From contig NZ_MVHE01000002.1 of NCBI RefSeq assembly GCF_002086155.1, positions 62,001-126,000 on the forward strand: DNA of 64,000 bases, given 5' to 3'. Under the pieces are notes generated by a model. It was not told the DNA's origin and did no database searches. It worked only from the letters and a program-made list of their open reading frames with translations. Made by a program: the position numbers and the translations under genes. This DNA comes from Mycobacterium angelicum (GTDB taxonomy: Bacteria > Actinomycetota > Actinomycetes > Mycobacteriales > Mycobacteriaceae). Positions 26,608-34,372 of this stretch are shown in pieces; the stretch's first letter is position 1; each line of letters opens with the position of its first letter.

Positions 26608-27054
26608 TCACTGCCTGCGGCGCAACAGCGACGAAGTAGCACGCAATACCCCGCGGAATGCGTAGACCGCACTCACGATCGACAGCAATATCAGCAGGAT
26701 GAACGTCGGTAACCAATTGCTGCGGTGGTGATTGACATCCCACCAGACGATGGTGAACAGCACCGCGCAGAGCATCAGCACGATGTCCCGCCAATTGCCC
26801 TGGTAGGAGGCCGCGGCCTTGCGCATGGCGCGGCTGCGGTCGGAGGCGTCGACGAGGTCGTCAATGCGAGTGTCGATCGTGCGCTGCAGAGCGGCGCGTC
26901 GTTCAACGGCTTCCGGCGGGAGCCGATCGAGCAGGTCCATGTCCTGCTTGATCGTCCCGCGGTAGTCGGGCCCCTTGAATTGCCCGGCCGCCACGGCCAG
27001 CATTGCGCCACCAAATATCGGTGCACTGTTCAGCGCGAGCTGTCCCAGCCCCAT
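26608..27054 (-). CDS. Small two-helix membrane protein
   Basis: 148 residues from ATG 27054, where AAGGAG lies seven bases upstream; two earlier in-frame starts (27078, 27159) lack such a site. After a weakly hydrophobic N-terminus there is a charged helical stretch (residues 30-75, 'DMDLLDRLPPEAVERRAALQ') that could form a coiled coil, then two membrane segments near residues 85-102 ('DIVLMLCAVLFTIVWWDV') and 108-130 ('WLPTFILLILLSIVSAVYAF'), and a basic tail ending 'LLRRRQ'. No family recognised. Confidence 0.7.
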   Translation of the reverse strand: MGLGQLALNSAPIFGGAMLAVAAGQFKGPDYRGTIKQDMDLLDRLPPEAVERRAALQRTIDTRIDDLVDASDRSRAMRKAAASYQGNWRDIVLMLCAVLFTIVWWDVNHHRSNWLPTFILLILLSIVSAVYAFRGVLRATSSLLRRRQ

Positions 27055-27171
27055 CACGCCACTCCTTGTTCGGTTCATCGTCAATGTCGGCCCGTTGAGA
27101 ATCGCTGAACTCGCGGACAGGATCAACCGGGCGTGCCGGGGCGTGTTCGCCCTTTGCATAGGGTGACGTAC

Positions 27172-27717
27172 ATGACCGAGGGGGACCGCCGGCGCTGGGA
27201 CCAGCGGTATGCCGGCGCGGCCCCACCACCGCTCGGCGCGATCGGGCCGCCGGGCGTGTTCGCCCCGTATGAAGATGTTTTCCCAGTGGCTGGGCGGGCG
27301 CTGGATCTGGCCTGCGGCCAGGGACTGGCGGCGATCTGGCTCGCCGGCCGCGGCCTCACGGTGCTGGGCCTGGACGTCTCTGCGGTGGCCATCGGGCAGG
27401 CGCGAGAGTTAGCCCAGCGCGATGGAATCAGTGACCGCTGCCGGTTTGAAGTGTGCGATCTCGACGACGGTCTGCCCGCCGCAAGCGCAGTTGATGTCAT
27501 CCTCTGTCACAAGTTCCGCGACCGCCGGCTTGACCACGCGCTCATCGAGCGCCTGGGGCCGGGCGGCCTACTGGCGATCGCGGCGCGCAGCGAAGTCGGC
27601 GCTGCCCCGGGGCCATTCCGGGCAGCCCCGGGCGAGCTGACCGCCGCCTTCGGCGACCTCGAGTTGGTCGCCGCCGGCGAAGGTGACGGGCTGGCCTGGC
27701 TGCTGGCGCGGGCCTGA
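27172..27717 (+). CDS. Class I SAM-dependent methyltransferase
   Basis: 181 residues from ATG 27172 (MTEGDRRRWDQRYAG, the usual opening of TehB-like methyltransferases); GTG/ATG codons further upstream at 27133 are less likely. Motif I reads 'ALDLACGQGLAAIWLAGRG', followed by 'VLGLDVSAVAIGQARELA' with the ribose-binding Asp, and 'RCRFEVCDLDDG'. Post-motif 'DVILCHKFRDRRL' is where the substrate loop would be. Substrate unknown. Convergent with the TetR gene, 4 bp between stops. Confidence 0.82.
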   Translation: MTEGDRRRWDQRYAGAAPPPLGAIGPPGVFAPYEDVFPVAGRALDLACGQGLAAIWLAGRGLTVLGLDVSAVAIGQARELAQRDGISDRCRFEVCDLDDGLPAASAVDVILCHKFRDRRLDHALIERLGPGGLLAIAARSEVGAAPGPFRAAPGELTAAFGDLELVAAGEGDGLAWLLARA

Positions 27718-27721
27718 TCGC

Positions 27722-28318
27722 TCAGTCGTCCCGGATCGTCACCGACAAACGGGGTTTCGAACCGTCGCCGGGTCCTGCGACGCGCTCCCACGTCGCATCG
27801 ACGAACGGCTGGAGCAGAAGTTCGCCCATTTGCCGCAGCAGCACGGAGACGACCTGCGTTGATTCGCGACGCTGGGTGGAGGCGATTCCCGCGTCGCGCA
27901 GGGCGGAGACCTCTTTGCGAGTGAGCTCGACCAGCACATCGAGCAGATGCAGACGATCGTCGGACGCTTCCAAGACCGAGCGCCGGATGTAGTTCACCAC
28001 CGGCGGGTTGTCGACGAGCATGCGTCGCACCGCCTCGTCGCGAGCGGCCGCCAGTTCGGCCGGACTGCCCTCGGTGGGGACTTCGGCGATGGCTTGCGCG
28101 AAATAGTCCACGACAAGCTGATCGACCGCGTCGCGCAGGCCGGCCTTGGTCTTGAAGTGATGCTGGACCAGGCCGAGGGTCACCCCGGCTTCGGCCGCGA
28201 TGGCGCGTAGCGAGATCCGGTCCTCGCCGTACTGCGCGTACAAGTCCAGCGCAGTGTTGCGGATACGAGCTTTGGAGGTCAGGTCGTCGTTGGTAGCCCG
28301 CGGGTTGGTCATAGCCAC
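27722..28318 (-). CDS. TetR-family regulator of the catabolic island
   Basis: 198 residues. GTG 28318 has AAAGGGGG nine bases upstream; ATG 28312 is a close alternative. The N-terminal helix-turn-helix runs from about residue 15 to 62 ('TALDLYAQYGEDRISLRAIA', 'TLGLVQHHFKTKAGL'). The C-terminal ligand domain is all-helical ('FAQAIAEVPTEGSPAELAAA', 'LLRQMGELLLQPFVD'). The divergent AMACR/acyl-CoA dehydrogenase/hydratase genes start 110 bp away, and a perfect 14-bp palindrome lies between them, so this is probably their repressor, with an acyl-CoA-type ligand as the guess from context. Confidence 0.9.
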   Translation of the reverse strand: MAMTNPRATNDDLTSKARIRNTALDLYAQYGEDRISLRAIAAEAGVTLGLVQHHFKTKAGLRDAVDQLVVDYFAQAIAEVPTEGSPAELAAARDEAVRRMLVDNPPVVNYIRRSVLEASDDRLHLLDVLVELTRKEVSALRDAGIASTQRRESTQVVSVLLRQMGELLLQPFVDATWERVAGPGDGSKPRLSVTIRDD

Positions 28319-28390
28319 GCTCTGCTACCCCCTTTCTGTTCCCGCCATCCTACGAAATGACACAGCCAGCGGTTCCGTTGACTGGCAGAA

Positions 28391-28404
28391 AGTACAATTG
28401 TACT
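28391..28404. promoter_or_regulatory. Perfect 14-bp palindrome, likely TetR operator
   Basis: AGTACAATTGTACT is its own reverse complement. It lies 73 bp from the TetR start and 23 bp before the TTG start of the AMACR-like gene, where a repressor would block transcription. It stands out as AT-rich in GC-rich DNA. Assignment to this TetR is by position. Confidence 0.65.
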
Positions 28405-28427
28405 GTCGATGCGGAGGAGATTTCAGG

Positions 28428-29246
28428 TTGCAATCGCTTGTGGGCGTCAGCGTTGTCTCGCTGGCAGTCAATTTGCCCGGACCGTTGGCCGCCGCGCGGT
28501 TGACGGAGTTCGGTGCCGCCGTGACCAAGGTGGAGCCCCCGGACGGTGATCCGCTGGCCGGTGCGGCCCCCGAGTGGTACGGCGACCTGGTCCGCCGGCA
28601 GACGGTGGTGACGCTGGATTTGAAGGATCGCGCCGATCGGGCCAAGTTGGACGAGCTGCTGGCCGAGGCGGATCTCCTCATCACGTCGATGCGGCCGTCG
28701 GCGCTGGTTCGGCTTGGCCTGGACGAGTTGCAGCTGAGTTTCCCGCAGCTTTCGATAGTGGAAATCGTCGGGTACGACGGCGAGCACATCGAGGTGCCCG
28801 GCCACGATCTGAATTATCAAGCGGCGCACGGCATCCTGACCCCGCCTGCAATGCCCAAAGTGCCCGTCGCAGACCTGCTGGGCGCCGAGCGCGCGGTGTC
28901 GGCGGCAATGGCTGCGCTCATCGCACGCACGAATTCCGGTGTGGGACAGCGCCGTCGCGTTGTGCTGGAACACTCAGCCGCCTTTGCCGCCAACGCAGTT
29001 CGGTACCGCCTCACCGGGGAGGGCGCGGTATTGGGCGGGGCGCTTCCCGGCTACGGGATCTACCGGTGCGCCGACGGATACGTCGCCCTGGGCGCGATAG
29101 AACAGCACATGTTCGCCCGCACCGTGACAACGTTCGGCGTCGACGGGTCCCGCCGTGGCTTCGAGCGGGCCTTTGCCACGCTGACGATTGAGCAGTTGGA
29201 AACGATGGCCGCCAGCGCCGACATCCCATTGAATGAAGTGAGGTAG
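28428..29246 (+). CDS. AMACR-like family III CoA-transferase/epimerase, short form
   Basis: 272 residues if started at TTG 28428, which is eight bases after a strong GGAGGAG; the frame is open further upstream to 28200, but that would run through the TetR start region and its palindrome, so I reject it. The CaiB/AMACR pattern is present: 'NLPGPLAAARLTEFGAAVTK' with the CoA-binding loop, 'VTLDLKDRADRAKLDELL', then 'PGHDLNYQAAHG' carrying the His-Asp of alpha-methylacyl-CoA racemase, and 'PVADLLGAERA' with the partner Asp. The usual family length is 360-400 residues; the C-terminal third is missing here. Role: likely epimerises a 2-methyl-branched acyl-CoA. The acyl-CoA dehydrogenase follows after 2 bp. 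Confidence 0.8.
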   Translation: MQSLVGVSVVSLAVNLPGPLAAARLTEFGAAVTKVEPPDGDPLAGAAPEWYGDLVRRQTVVTLDLKDRADRAKLDELLAEADLLITSMRPSALVRLGLDELQLSFPQLSIVEIVGYDGEHIEVPGHDLNYQAAHGILTPPAMPKVPVADLLGAERAVSAAMAALIARTNSGVGQRRRVVLEHSAAFAANAVRYRLTGEGAVLGGALPGYGIYRCADGYVALGAIEQHMFARTVTTFGVDGSRRGFERAFATLTIEQLETMAASADIPLNEVR

Positions 29247-29248
29247 CA

Positions 29249-30412
29249 GTGTCCGAACTCTTCCCCGACTACCGGGCCAGCTGGGAGACCGACCAGCACC
29301 GGGAGCTTCGCAAACACGCGGCCGAGTTCCTGCGTAAGGAGGCGACTCCCAATCAGGAACGGTGGGCTCGCCAGCATCAGGTCGATCGCGAGTTCTGGAA
29401 CAAGCTGGGCGAGGCGGGATTGCTCGGGCTGGACCTGCCCGAAGAGTTCGGCGGCGCCGGAGGCGATTTCGGCCATTCTGCGGTGGTGGCCGAAGAACTG
29501 GCGTTGGCCCACGACAGCTCGTCGGGCTGGATAGTGCACTCGCCGATCGTGGCGCACTACATCAACACCTATGCCAACGAGCAGCAGAAGCAACGGTGGC
29601 TGCCGCGAATCATCAGCGGCGACGCCGTATTGGCTATCGCGATGACCGAGCCGGGCACCGGATCGGACCTGCAAGCCGTGCGCACCACCGCTGTTCGCGA
29701 AGGCTCACACTATCTGATCAACGGGTCAAAGACGTTCATTTCCAACGGCACTCACTGCGACCTGCTCGTCATAGTTGCCAAGACCGATCCCGCCAAGAGC
29801 GCGGCCGGAACTTCGCTGATCGTCGCCGAAACCAATGAGAACCTCGACGGATTCGAGCGCGGCCGGGTGCTGGAGAAGGTGGGCCAGCATGGTCAGGACA
29901 CTCGCGAGTTGTTCTTCTCCGACATGCGGGTGCCCGCCGAGAATCTGCTGGGGGATAGGGAAGGGCTGGGTTTCTATCAACTGATGGAGCAGCTGGCACG
30001 GGAGCGGCTCATCATCGCCGCCACCTGTGCCGGGATGGCTGAGGCCGCGGTGCTGGAGGCCATCCGCTATACCAAGCAGCGCGAGGCGTTCGGCCGGCCA
30101 CTGATCAACTTCCAGCACAACAGGTTTGAGCTCGCCCAACTCAAAGCCGAGACGCTGTCGATCAAGACCACCGTCGACTACTGCATCCAGCACTACATCG
30201 ATGGCAACAACGATCCGGCTACGGCGTCGATGGCGAAGCTGGTGGCCGCGGACAAGGCCGTCGACGTCGTCGACCGGTGCGTCCAATTCTTCGGTGGTTA
30301 CGGCTACATGATGGAATACCCGATCGCTCGCGCGTATGCAGCCGCCCGGGTCAACAAGATCTATGGCGGGACAAGCGAAATCATGAAGGAAATCATCAGC
30401 CGCTCGCTGTAA
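29249..30412 (+). CDS. Acyl-CoA dehydrogenase (FadE type)
   Basis: 387 residues from GTG 29249, 2 bp after the AMACR-like stop. Standard three-part ACAD: an N-terminal helical domain ('HRELRKHAAEFLRKEATPNQ'), the beta domain with the FAD/CoA signature 'IAMTEPGTGSDLQAVRTTA' near residue 132, and the C-terminal helical domain with 'FGRPLINFQHNRFELAQLKA' and 'YGYMMEYPIARAYAA'. The catalytic base is the Glu in 'YGGTSEIMKEII' at the C-terminus. It introduces a 2,3 double bond into an acyl-CoA, passing electrons to ETF. Chain specificity cannot be read. Second gene of the TetR-controlled plus-strand arm. Confidence 0.93.
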   Translation: MSELFPDYRASWETDQHRELRKHAAEFLRKEATPNQERWARQHQVDREFWNKLGEAGLLGLDLPEEFGGAGGDFGHSAVVAEELALAHDSSSGWIVHSPIVAHYINTYANEQQKQRWLPRIISGDAVLAIAMTEPGTGSDLQAVRTTAVREGSHYLINGSKTFISNGTHCDLLVIVAKTDPAKSAAGTSLIVAETNENLDGFERGRVLEKVGQHGQDTRELFFSDMRVPAENLLGDREGLGFYQLMEQLARERLIIAATCAGMAEAAVLEAIRYTKQREAFGRPLINFQHNRFELAQLKAETLSIKTTVDYCIQHYIDGNNDPATASMAKLVAADKAVDVVDRCVQFFGGYGYMMEYPIARAYAAARVNKIYGGTSEIMKEIISRSL

Positions 30413-30422
30413 TGTCACGGGA

Positions 30423-31274
30423 ATGGAGCGGCGCGTCCTGGAAGCGGTCATTTATGAGCGTGAACCGCCGATTGCGCGAATAGTCCTCAATCGGGTGGAC
30501 AAGGCCAACACCAAGGATGCGGTGTTGGTTACCGAAGTGGATGATTGCCTGCACGAAGCCGACCGGGACAACGAGATCAAGGTCGTCATCCTCAAGGCCA
30601 ACGGAAAAGGCTTCTGTGGCGGGCACGTGGCGCGCTGGGGTCCGGACGAGAACCCCTATCCCGATTTCGGCGACACCTTTGAGTCGCTGTACAAGGGCAC
30701 CGCGGACCTGTTCTTGTGGCCGACGCTGTATTTGTGGGAATTCCCCAAGCCGACGATTTCGCAGATTCACGGCTATTGCATGGGGGGCGGCATCTACCTC
30801 GGTCTGCTGACCGACTTCTGCGTGGCCTCCGACGACGCATACTTTCAGATGCCGCTGGCCCAAAGCCTCGGCGAGCCCGGCGGACACACGATGATCGAAC
30901 CGTGGCTGCTGATGAACTGGCACCGCACCATGGACTGGCTGCTGTTGGCGCCGACGCTGACCGCCCAGCAAGCCCTCGAGTGGGGTCTGCTCAATCGGGT
31001 GGTACCGCGCGAGGACCTCGAGGGCGTCGTGGAGGAGATGGCGCGCAAGATCGCGCAGATTCCGCTGACCACGCTGATGGCGGTGAAGAACAACGTCAAG
31101 CGCGCCTGGGAGCTGATGGGGATGCGGGTGCACCTGCAGGTCAGTCACATCCTGACCAACATGGTCGGTGCGGCCTCCGATGTTCAGGCGCGCCGGGCCG
31201 AGCTGATGCAGTCGGGCATGAAGCCGCGCGATTTCGTCGGCCGTGACGACGGCGAATCCACGCCGCCGGCGTGA
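30423..31274 (+). CDS. Enoyl-CoA hydratase/crotonase-family protein (paralog A)
   Basis: 283 residues from ATG 30423, 10 bp after the dehydrogenase stop. Crotonase fold: 'VVILKANGKGFCGGHVA' gives the first oxyanion-hole loop and 'IHGYCMGGGIYLGLLTDFCV' the second. The usual catalytic-Glu loop (P-G-x-G-G-T) is replaced by 'SLGEPGGHTMIEPWLLMNW', an arrangement shared with the second hydratase gene at 35915-36784, so the pair form their own subgroup. C-terminal 'KRAWELMGMRVHLQVSHI' is also shared. Probably hydrates, or retro-aldol cleaves, an enoyl-CoA made by the upstream dehydrogenase. Its TGA lies in the arm of a hairpin. Confidence 0.88.
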   Translation: MERRVLEAVIYEREPPIARIVLNRVDKANTKDAVLVTEVDDCLHEADRDNEIKVVILKANGKGFCGGHVARWGPDENPYPDFGDTFESLYKGTADLFLWPTLYLWEFPKPTISQIHGYCMGGGIYLGLLTDFCVASDDAYFQMPLAQSLGEPGGHTMIEPWLLMNWHRTMDWLLLAPTLTAQQALEWGLLNRVVPREDLEGVVEEMARKIAQIPLTTLMAVKNNVKRAWELMGMRVHLQVSHILTNMVGAASDVQARRAELMQSGMKPRDFVGRDDGESTPPA

Positions 31275-31316
31275 CGCTGCAGTCGCGTTCGAGGCCGATT
31301 GCGACTGCAGTGTCAC
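31271..31316. terminator. Bidirectional hairpin terminator containing both convergent stop codons
   Basis: Left arm 31271-31286 and right arm 31301-31316 pair at 15 of 16 positions around a 14-base loop. The hydratase TGA (31272-31274) is inside the left arm and the flavoprotein TGA (complement of 31313-31315) inside the right arm. There is no U-tract, as is common for mycobacterial intrinsic terminators. Confidence 0.7.
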
Positions 31317-33001
31317 GCTCGGCGCGCGGCGCGGCGCGCGGCGTGGCGCGCGGCGACATAGCCGAACACCATCGTGTAAGCGATGCTGCCGCCCGCTCCG
31401 AGATAATTTCGCCCCATCACGGTCGCGGTGATGTTGCCCGTCGCGTACAGCCCATCGATCGCGCGCTCGTCGTTGTCGAGCACTTGGGCGTACTCGTTGG
31501 TGACCACTCCGCCACACGTTCCGACATCGGCGGGAACGACTTTCGTCGCGTAATAGGGCGCTTGCTTGAGCGGGCCTACCGCGTGATTGGGGCGATATCC
31601 GGGATCCCCCAGGCAGTCGTTGTAGGCCGATTGGCCGCGGCCGAAATCAGGGTCGAGGCCGTCGGCCGCAAAACGATTGAATCGTTCCACCGTTTGCACC
31701 AGCGCGCCGGCCGGTACCTCCATCTGGGCGGCCAACTCGGCGACGGTGTGGCCGCGTAGGACGGCGCCCGCCTGGATCAGGCTGTCGGGAAGGCGGCGTT
31801 TCTTGAACGGATTCGCGCCCGAGACGTATCTGCGCACATAGCCCTCGTCGAACACCATCCAGCAGGGCACCGCCTTATTGGCGTACATCGCCTTGCCCAC
31901 CTCGACGTAGGAATTCGACTCGTTGCAGAATCGGTTGCCGCTGCCATCGACATAGATGGCCCCCGGCCGCTGGCGGCCACTTCCGAGTGCCTTCGCCGCG
32001 TCGCCGCCATCAGCGATGAAAACCGAAGGCAACCACCAGGCTTCGTCCAAGAGATCGGTCTTGGCGCCCAAGGCCATCGCGGTCTGCAACACCTCTCCGG
32101 TGTCGCCGGCGTTGGCGATGGACCAGCTGGCCTCGTTCGGCTGGTCGCCGCTGTATCGGCGCCGCATGTCCGCATTGCGGCTGAAGCCGCCCGCCGCGAG
32201 CAGCACACCCTGGCGCGCCTGGACATTCAGCGAAACCCCGTCGCGGATGACCCGCGCACCGACCACCCGGCCGTCCTCGACGATCAAATCCTGCATCGCG
32301 GCGTTGGTCCACAGCGGCGGATCGGGACGGGTATCGATCAGCGCCTCGAGCATCTGACCGATCAAAGATGCGCCATTGGTGAGCATCTCACGGTGGCGCA
32401 GCCGCGCCACCCTGGTGCGCGCGAAGACGCGTACGGCCACACCGAATGCTTGCGGCGATCGATTGAAATACTGCACCGCGCGCAGCTCGTTGGTTCTCAT
32501 TACGAAGCCGCCGTAGTTCTTGCTCATCGATGGCTGTACCTTTGCACGCCAATCCCCAAGCGCCGCCGCGTCATACGGGACACCCTCGATGGCGCGGCCG
32601 GCTTCGTTGCCGCCCTGGTGATTCGGGTAGTAGTCACTCCAGCCCGGACACCGCACGAAGCGAACACCCTTGCGCATCAAGAAGGCGATCATCTCGTAGC
32701 CGGCGGTGAGAAACATCGCCCGCCGGGCCGGTGCTGAGGCGGCACCGATATCGCCGACGACGGCATCGAAGTACGCCAGGCCGTCCTCGTGCGAGTCCGG
32801 GATTCCGTCGGCGCGCATCAGCGGGTTGTTGGGCAGCCACACCATGCCACCGGACAGTCCGGTGGAACCGCCTACCAGGGCTTGCTTTTCGACTATCAGC
32901 GGCTCGATCCCGAAATCGAGCGCGGCAAGCCCGGCGACCATACCGCCACCACCGCTGCCCGCGATCAGCAGGTCGACCGAGTGATCCCAGTTGGTGCTCA
33001 T
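31313..33001 (-). CDS. KstD-like FAD-binding dehydrogenase
   Basis: 562 residues. The N-terminal FAD motif 'LLIAGSGGGGMVAGLAALD', then 'IVEKQALVGGSTGLSGGMVW' and 'LPNN', is the signature of 3-ketosteroid-delta-1-dehydrogenase and related fumarate-reductase-fold flavoproteins. Also visible are 'VLLAAGGFSRNADMRRRY' and the C-terminal 'GTCGGVVTNEYAQVLDN' and 'GLYATGNITATVMGRNYLGA'. It should desaturate a ring or alpha,beta position of a hydrophobic substrate. ATG 33001 overlaps the Rieske gene stop (ATGA). Last gene of the eight-gene operon. The C-terminus ends in an odd Ala/Arg run ('AARHAARRAARRA') coded by a GC-only repeat. Confidence 0.9.
   Translation of the reverse strand: MSTNWDHSVDLLIAGSGGGGMVAGLAALDFGIEPLIVEKQALVGGSTGLSGGMVWLPNNPLMRADGIPDSHEDGLAYFDAVVGDIGAASAPARRAMFLTAGYEMIAFLMRKGVRFVRCPGWSDYYPNHQGGNEAGRAIEGVPYDAAALGDWRAKVQPSMSKNYGGFVMRTNELRAVQYFNRSPQAFGVAVRVFARTRVARLRHREMLTNGASLIGQMLEALIDTRPDPPLWTNAAMQDLIVEDGRVVGARVIRDGVSLNVQARQGVLLAAGGFSRNADMRRRYSGDQPNEASWSIANAGDTGEVLQTAMALGAKTDLLDEAWWLPSVFIADGGDAAKALGSGRQRPGAIYVDGSGNRFCNESNSYVEVGKAMYANKAVPCWMVFDEGYVRRYVSGANPFKKRRLPDSLIQAGAVLRGHTVAELAAQMEVPAGALVQTVERFNRFAADGLDPDFGRGQSAYNDCLGDPGYRPNHAVGPLKQAPYYATKVVPADVGTCGGVVTNEYAQVLDNDERAIDGLYATGNITATVMGRNYLGAGGSIAYTMVFGYVAARHAARRAARRA
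31318..31355. repeat. GC-only low-complexity tract coding an Ala/Arg C-terminal tail
   Basis: A run built only of G and C apart from a T, made of imperfect repeats of about 12 bp, sits immediately after the terminator hairpin and codes the last dozen residues of the KstD-like protein. Such tracts can slip in replication and can be mis-assembled, so the tail length should be treated with caution. Confidence 0.5.
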
Positions 33002-34347
33002 GGTGTTTGCGCCTGCGCGGTGAAGCCCAGATCGACGATCGGCACGTCGATGGTGGTGTTGGTCTGCTGAATTGCCGGAACCAGTGCGTCATGGGGCAGT
33101 CCGGCAAGGAAGCCGTCGATGACACGCTCGAAATTCGAGATCAGCCCCTCGATTCTGCTGGACAGTCGCATGTACTCAAAGCCTTTGGAGTGCAACCCTT
33201 TCTGTTGTCTGGGGAGGTTGGAGAAGTCCTGGGCCGGGATCGGTGGCCAGCGCGGATCATCCGGCGCCATCGGCTCGGGCGGTTGCGGTCTGCCGGTGAT
33301 CTGCTCCGGCGGAATGCGGGTGAGCGACCAGATTTCGAACAGCGTCTCCTCCGGGCCGAGCGGGCGGATCCGGTACGACGAGGCGCTGCTGTACTGCGGC
33401 AGCAGAAAGTAGTGCGGGAAGCAAAAGCCGATCGAGTCGACGATGCCGCGTCGCTGCAACTCGTTGAGGTCGGGGATGTCGCATCCGCGGGCCCGGTGCC
33501 AGGCGACCACGGCGTCGTTCAGGGTGCTCTTCCAGACGGCCATCGCCGCAGCGGGATCGTCCGGCAGCTCTAGGTTTTGCAGGCCCTCGGCGATGCGGAT
33601 GTCATTCTCGTGGGTCATCCCGGCCATGCCCGCACCGAGCGTTCGCATGAAGTAGAGGCTGGTCTGGATCAGTCCGGGTTTGGCATCGGGTTGCGCGGAC
33701 GGCAAGAGCTGGGGGTGGGTCTGCGGGACGTGATAGCCCTCCATGAATGCCGCCGTCGCCAGCTTCCAGTTCACCGGCAGCCGACACGACTGCCACCACT
33801 CGGTGCGCAGCGATTCGACCTTCCAGGCGTCGTAGGTCGAGGCGAACGGCTCGAGGCATTCGCGCAACGGCGGGGCGTCGTCTTCGAGGTTGATCCACGC
33901 ACAACCACCCCACACCTCACATCGCACCGAAACCAGCGCAAGGTCTTCGGGATCCAGGTTGTGCTCGTCGAACACGTCGGGCCGCAGGACGAAGGTGTTG
34001 CGGCCGTCGATACCCCAGCACCAGCCGTGGAAAGGACAGACGAAGGTGCGCCGGGACCCGTTGCCCTCCACCAACTTCACCCCGCGGTGCCGGCACGCGT
34101 TGTGGTAGGCGCGCACGGTTTCGGCATCGAGGCGCACGACGATGACCGACTGGTCGAGGATTTCGTACTCGACGAAGTCGCCGGTCTTGGGGATCTCCTC
34201 GAGTCGGCACGCCATCTGCCACACGCGGGGCCAGAACACCTCGTTCTCCAGCGCGTAGAACTGCGGGTCGTAGTACCGCTGCTTGGGAATGCGATCGGCG
34301 GACTGAACCGCCCATGGCACCGGAAGTGGCGACCAGTTCACATCCAT
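32998..34347 (-). CDS. Rieske non-heme iron oxygenase, alpha subunit
   Basis: 449 residues from ATG 34347; the frame is open upstream to 34692 but that part is the antisense of the ligase gene and is rejected. The Rieske [2Fe-2S] ligands are 'CRHRGVKL' and, 16 residues after the His, 'CPFHGWCW' (residues about 83-106). The mononuclear iron site is 'AFMEGYHVPQTHPQ' near residue 190 with the two His; the Asp ligand is further on. This family hydroxylates or dihydroxylates aromatic or steroid-like compounds using electrons from a reductase and ferredoxin. Neither partner is encoded in the window, so they must be shared. Overlaps the downstream KstD-like gene by 4 bp. Confidence 0.92.
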   Translation of the reverse strand: MDVNWSPLPVPWAVQSADRIPKQRYYDPQFYALENEVFWPRVWQMACRLEEIPKTGDFVEYEILDQSVIVVRLDAETVRAYHNACRHRGVKLVEGNGSRRTFVCPFHGWCWGIDGRNTFVLRPDVFDEHNLDPEDLALVSVRCEVWGGCAWINLEDDAPPLRECLEPFASTYDAWKVESLRTEWWQSCRLPVNWKLATAAFMEGYHVPQTHPQLLPSAQPDAKPGLIQTSLYFMRTLGAGMAGMTHENDIRIAEGLQNLELPDDPAAAMAVWKSTLNDAVVAWHRARGCDIPDLNELQRRGIVDSIGFCFPHYFLLPQYSSASSYRIRPLGPEETLFEIWSLTRIPPEQITGRPQPPEPMAPDDPRWPPIPAQDFSNLPRQQKGLHSKGFEYMRLSSRIEGLISNFERVIDGFLAGLPHDALVPAIQQTNTTIDVPIVDLGFTAQAQTP

Positions 34348-34372
34348 GGCTTTTCCTCGTTCATACCCTCGT

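Noticed and set aside
28200..28427. Upstream extension of the AMACR-like frame to 28200
   Set aside because: It would overlap the start of the TetR gene and the operator palindrome; TTG 28428 has a strong ribosome site.
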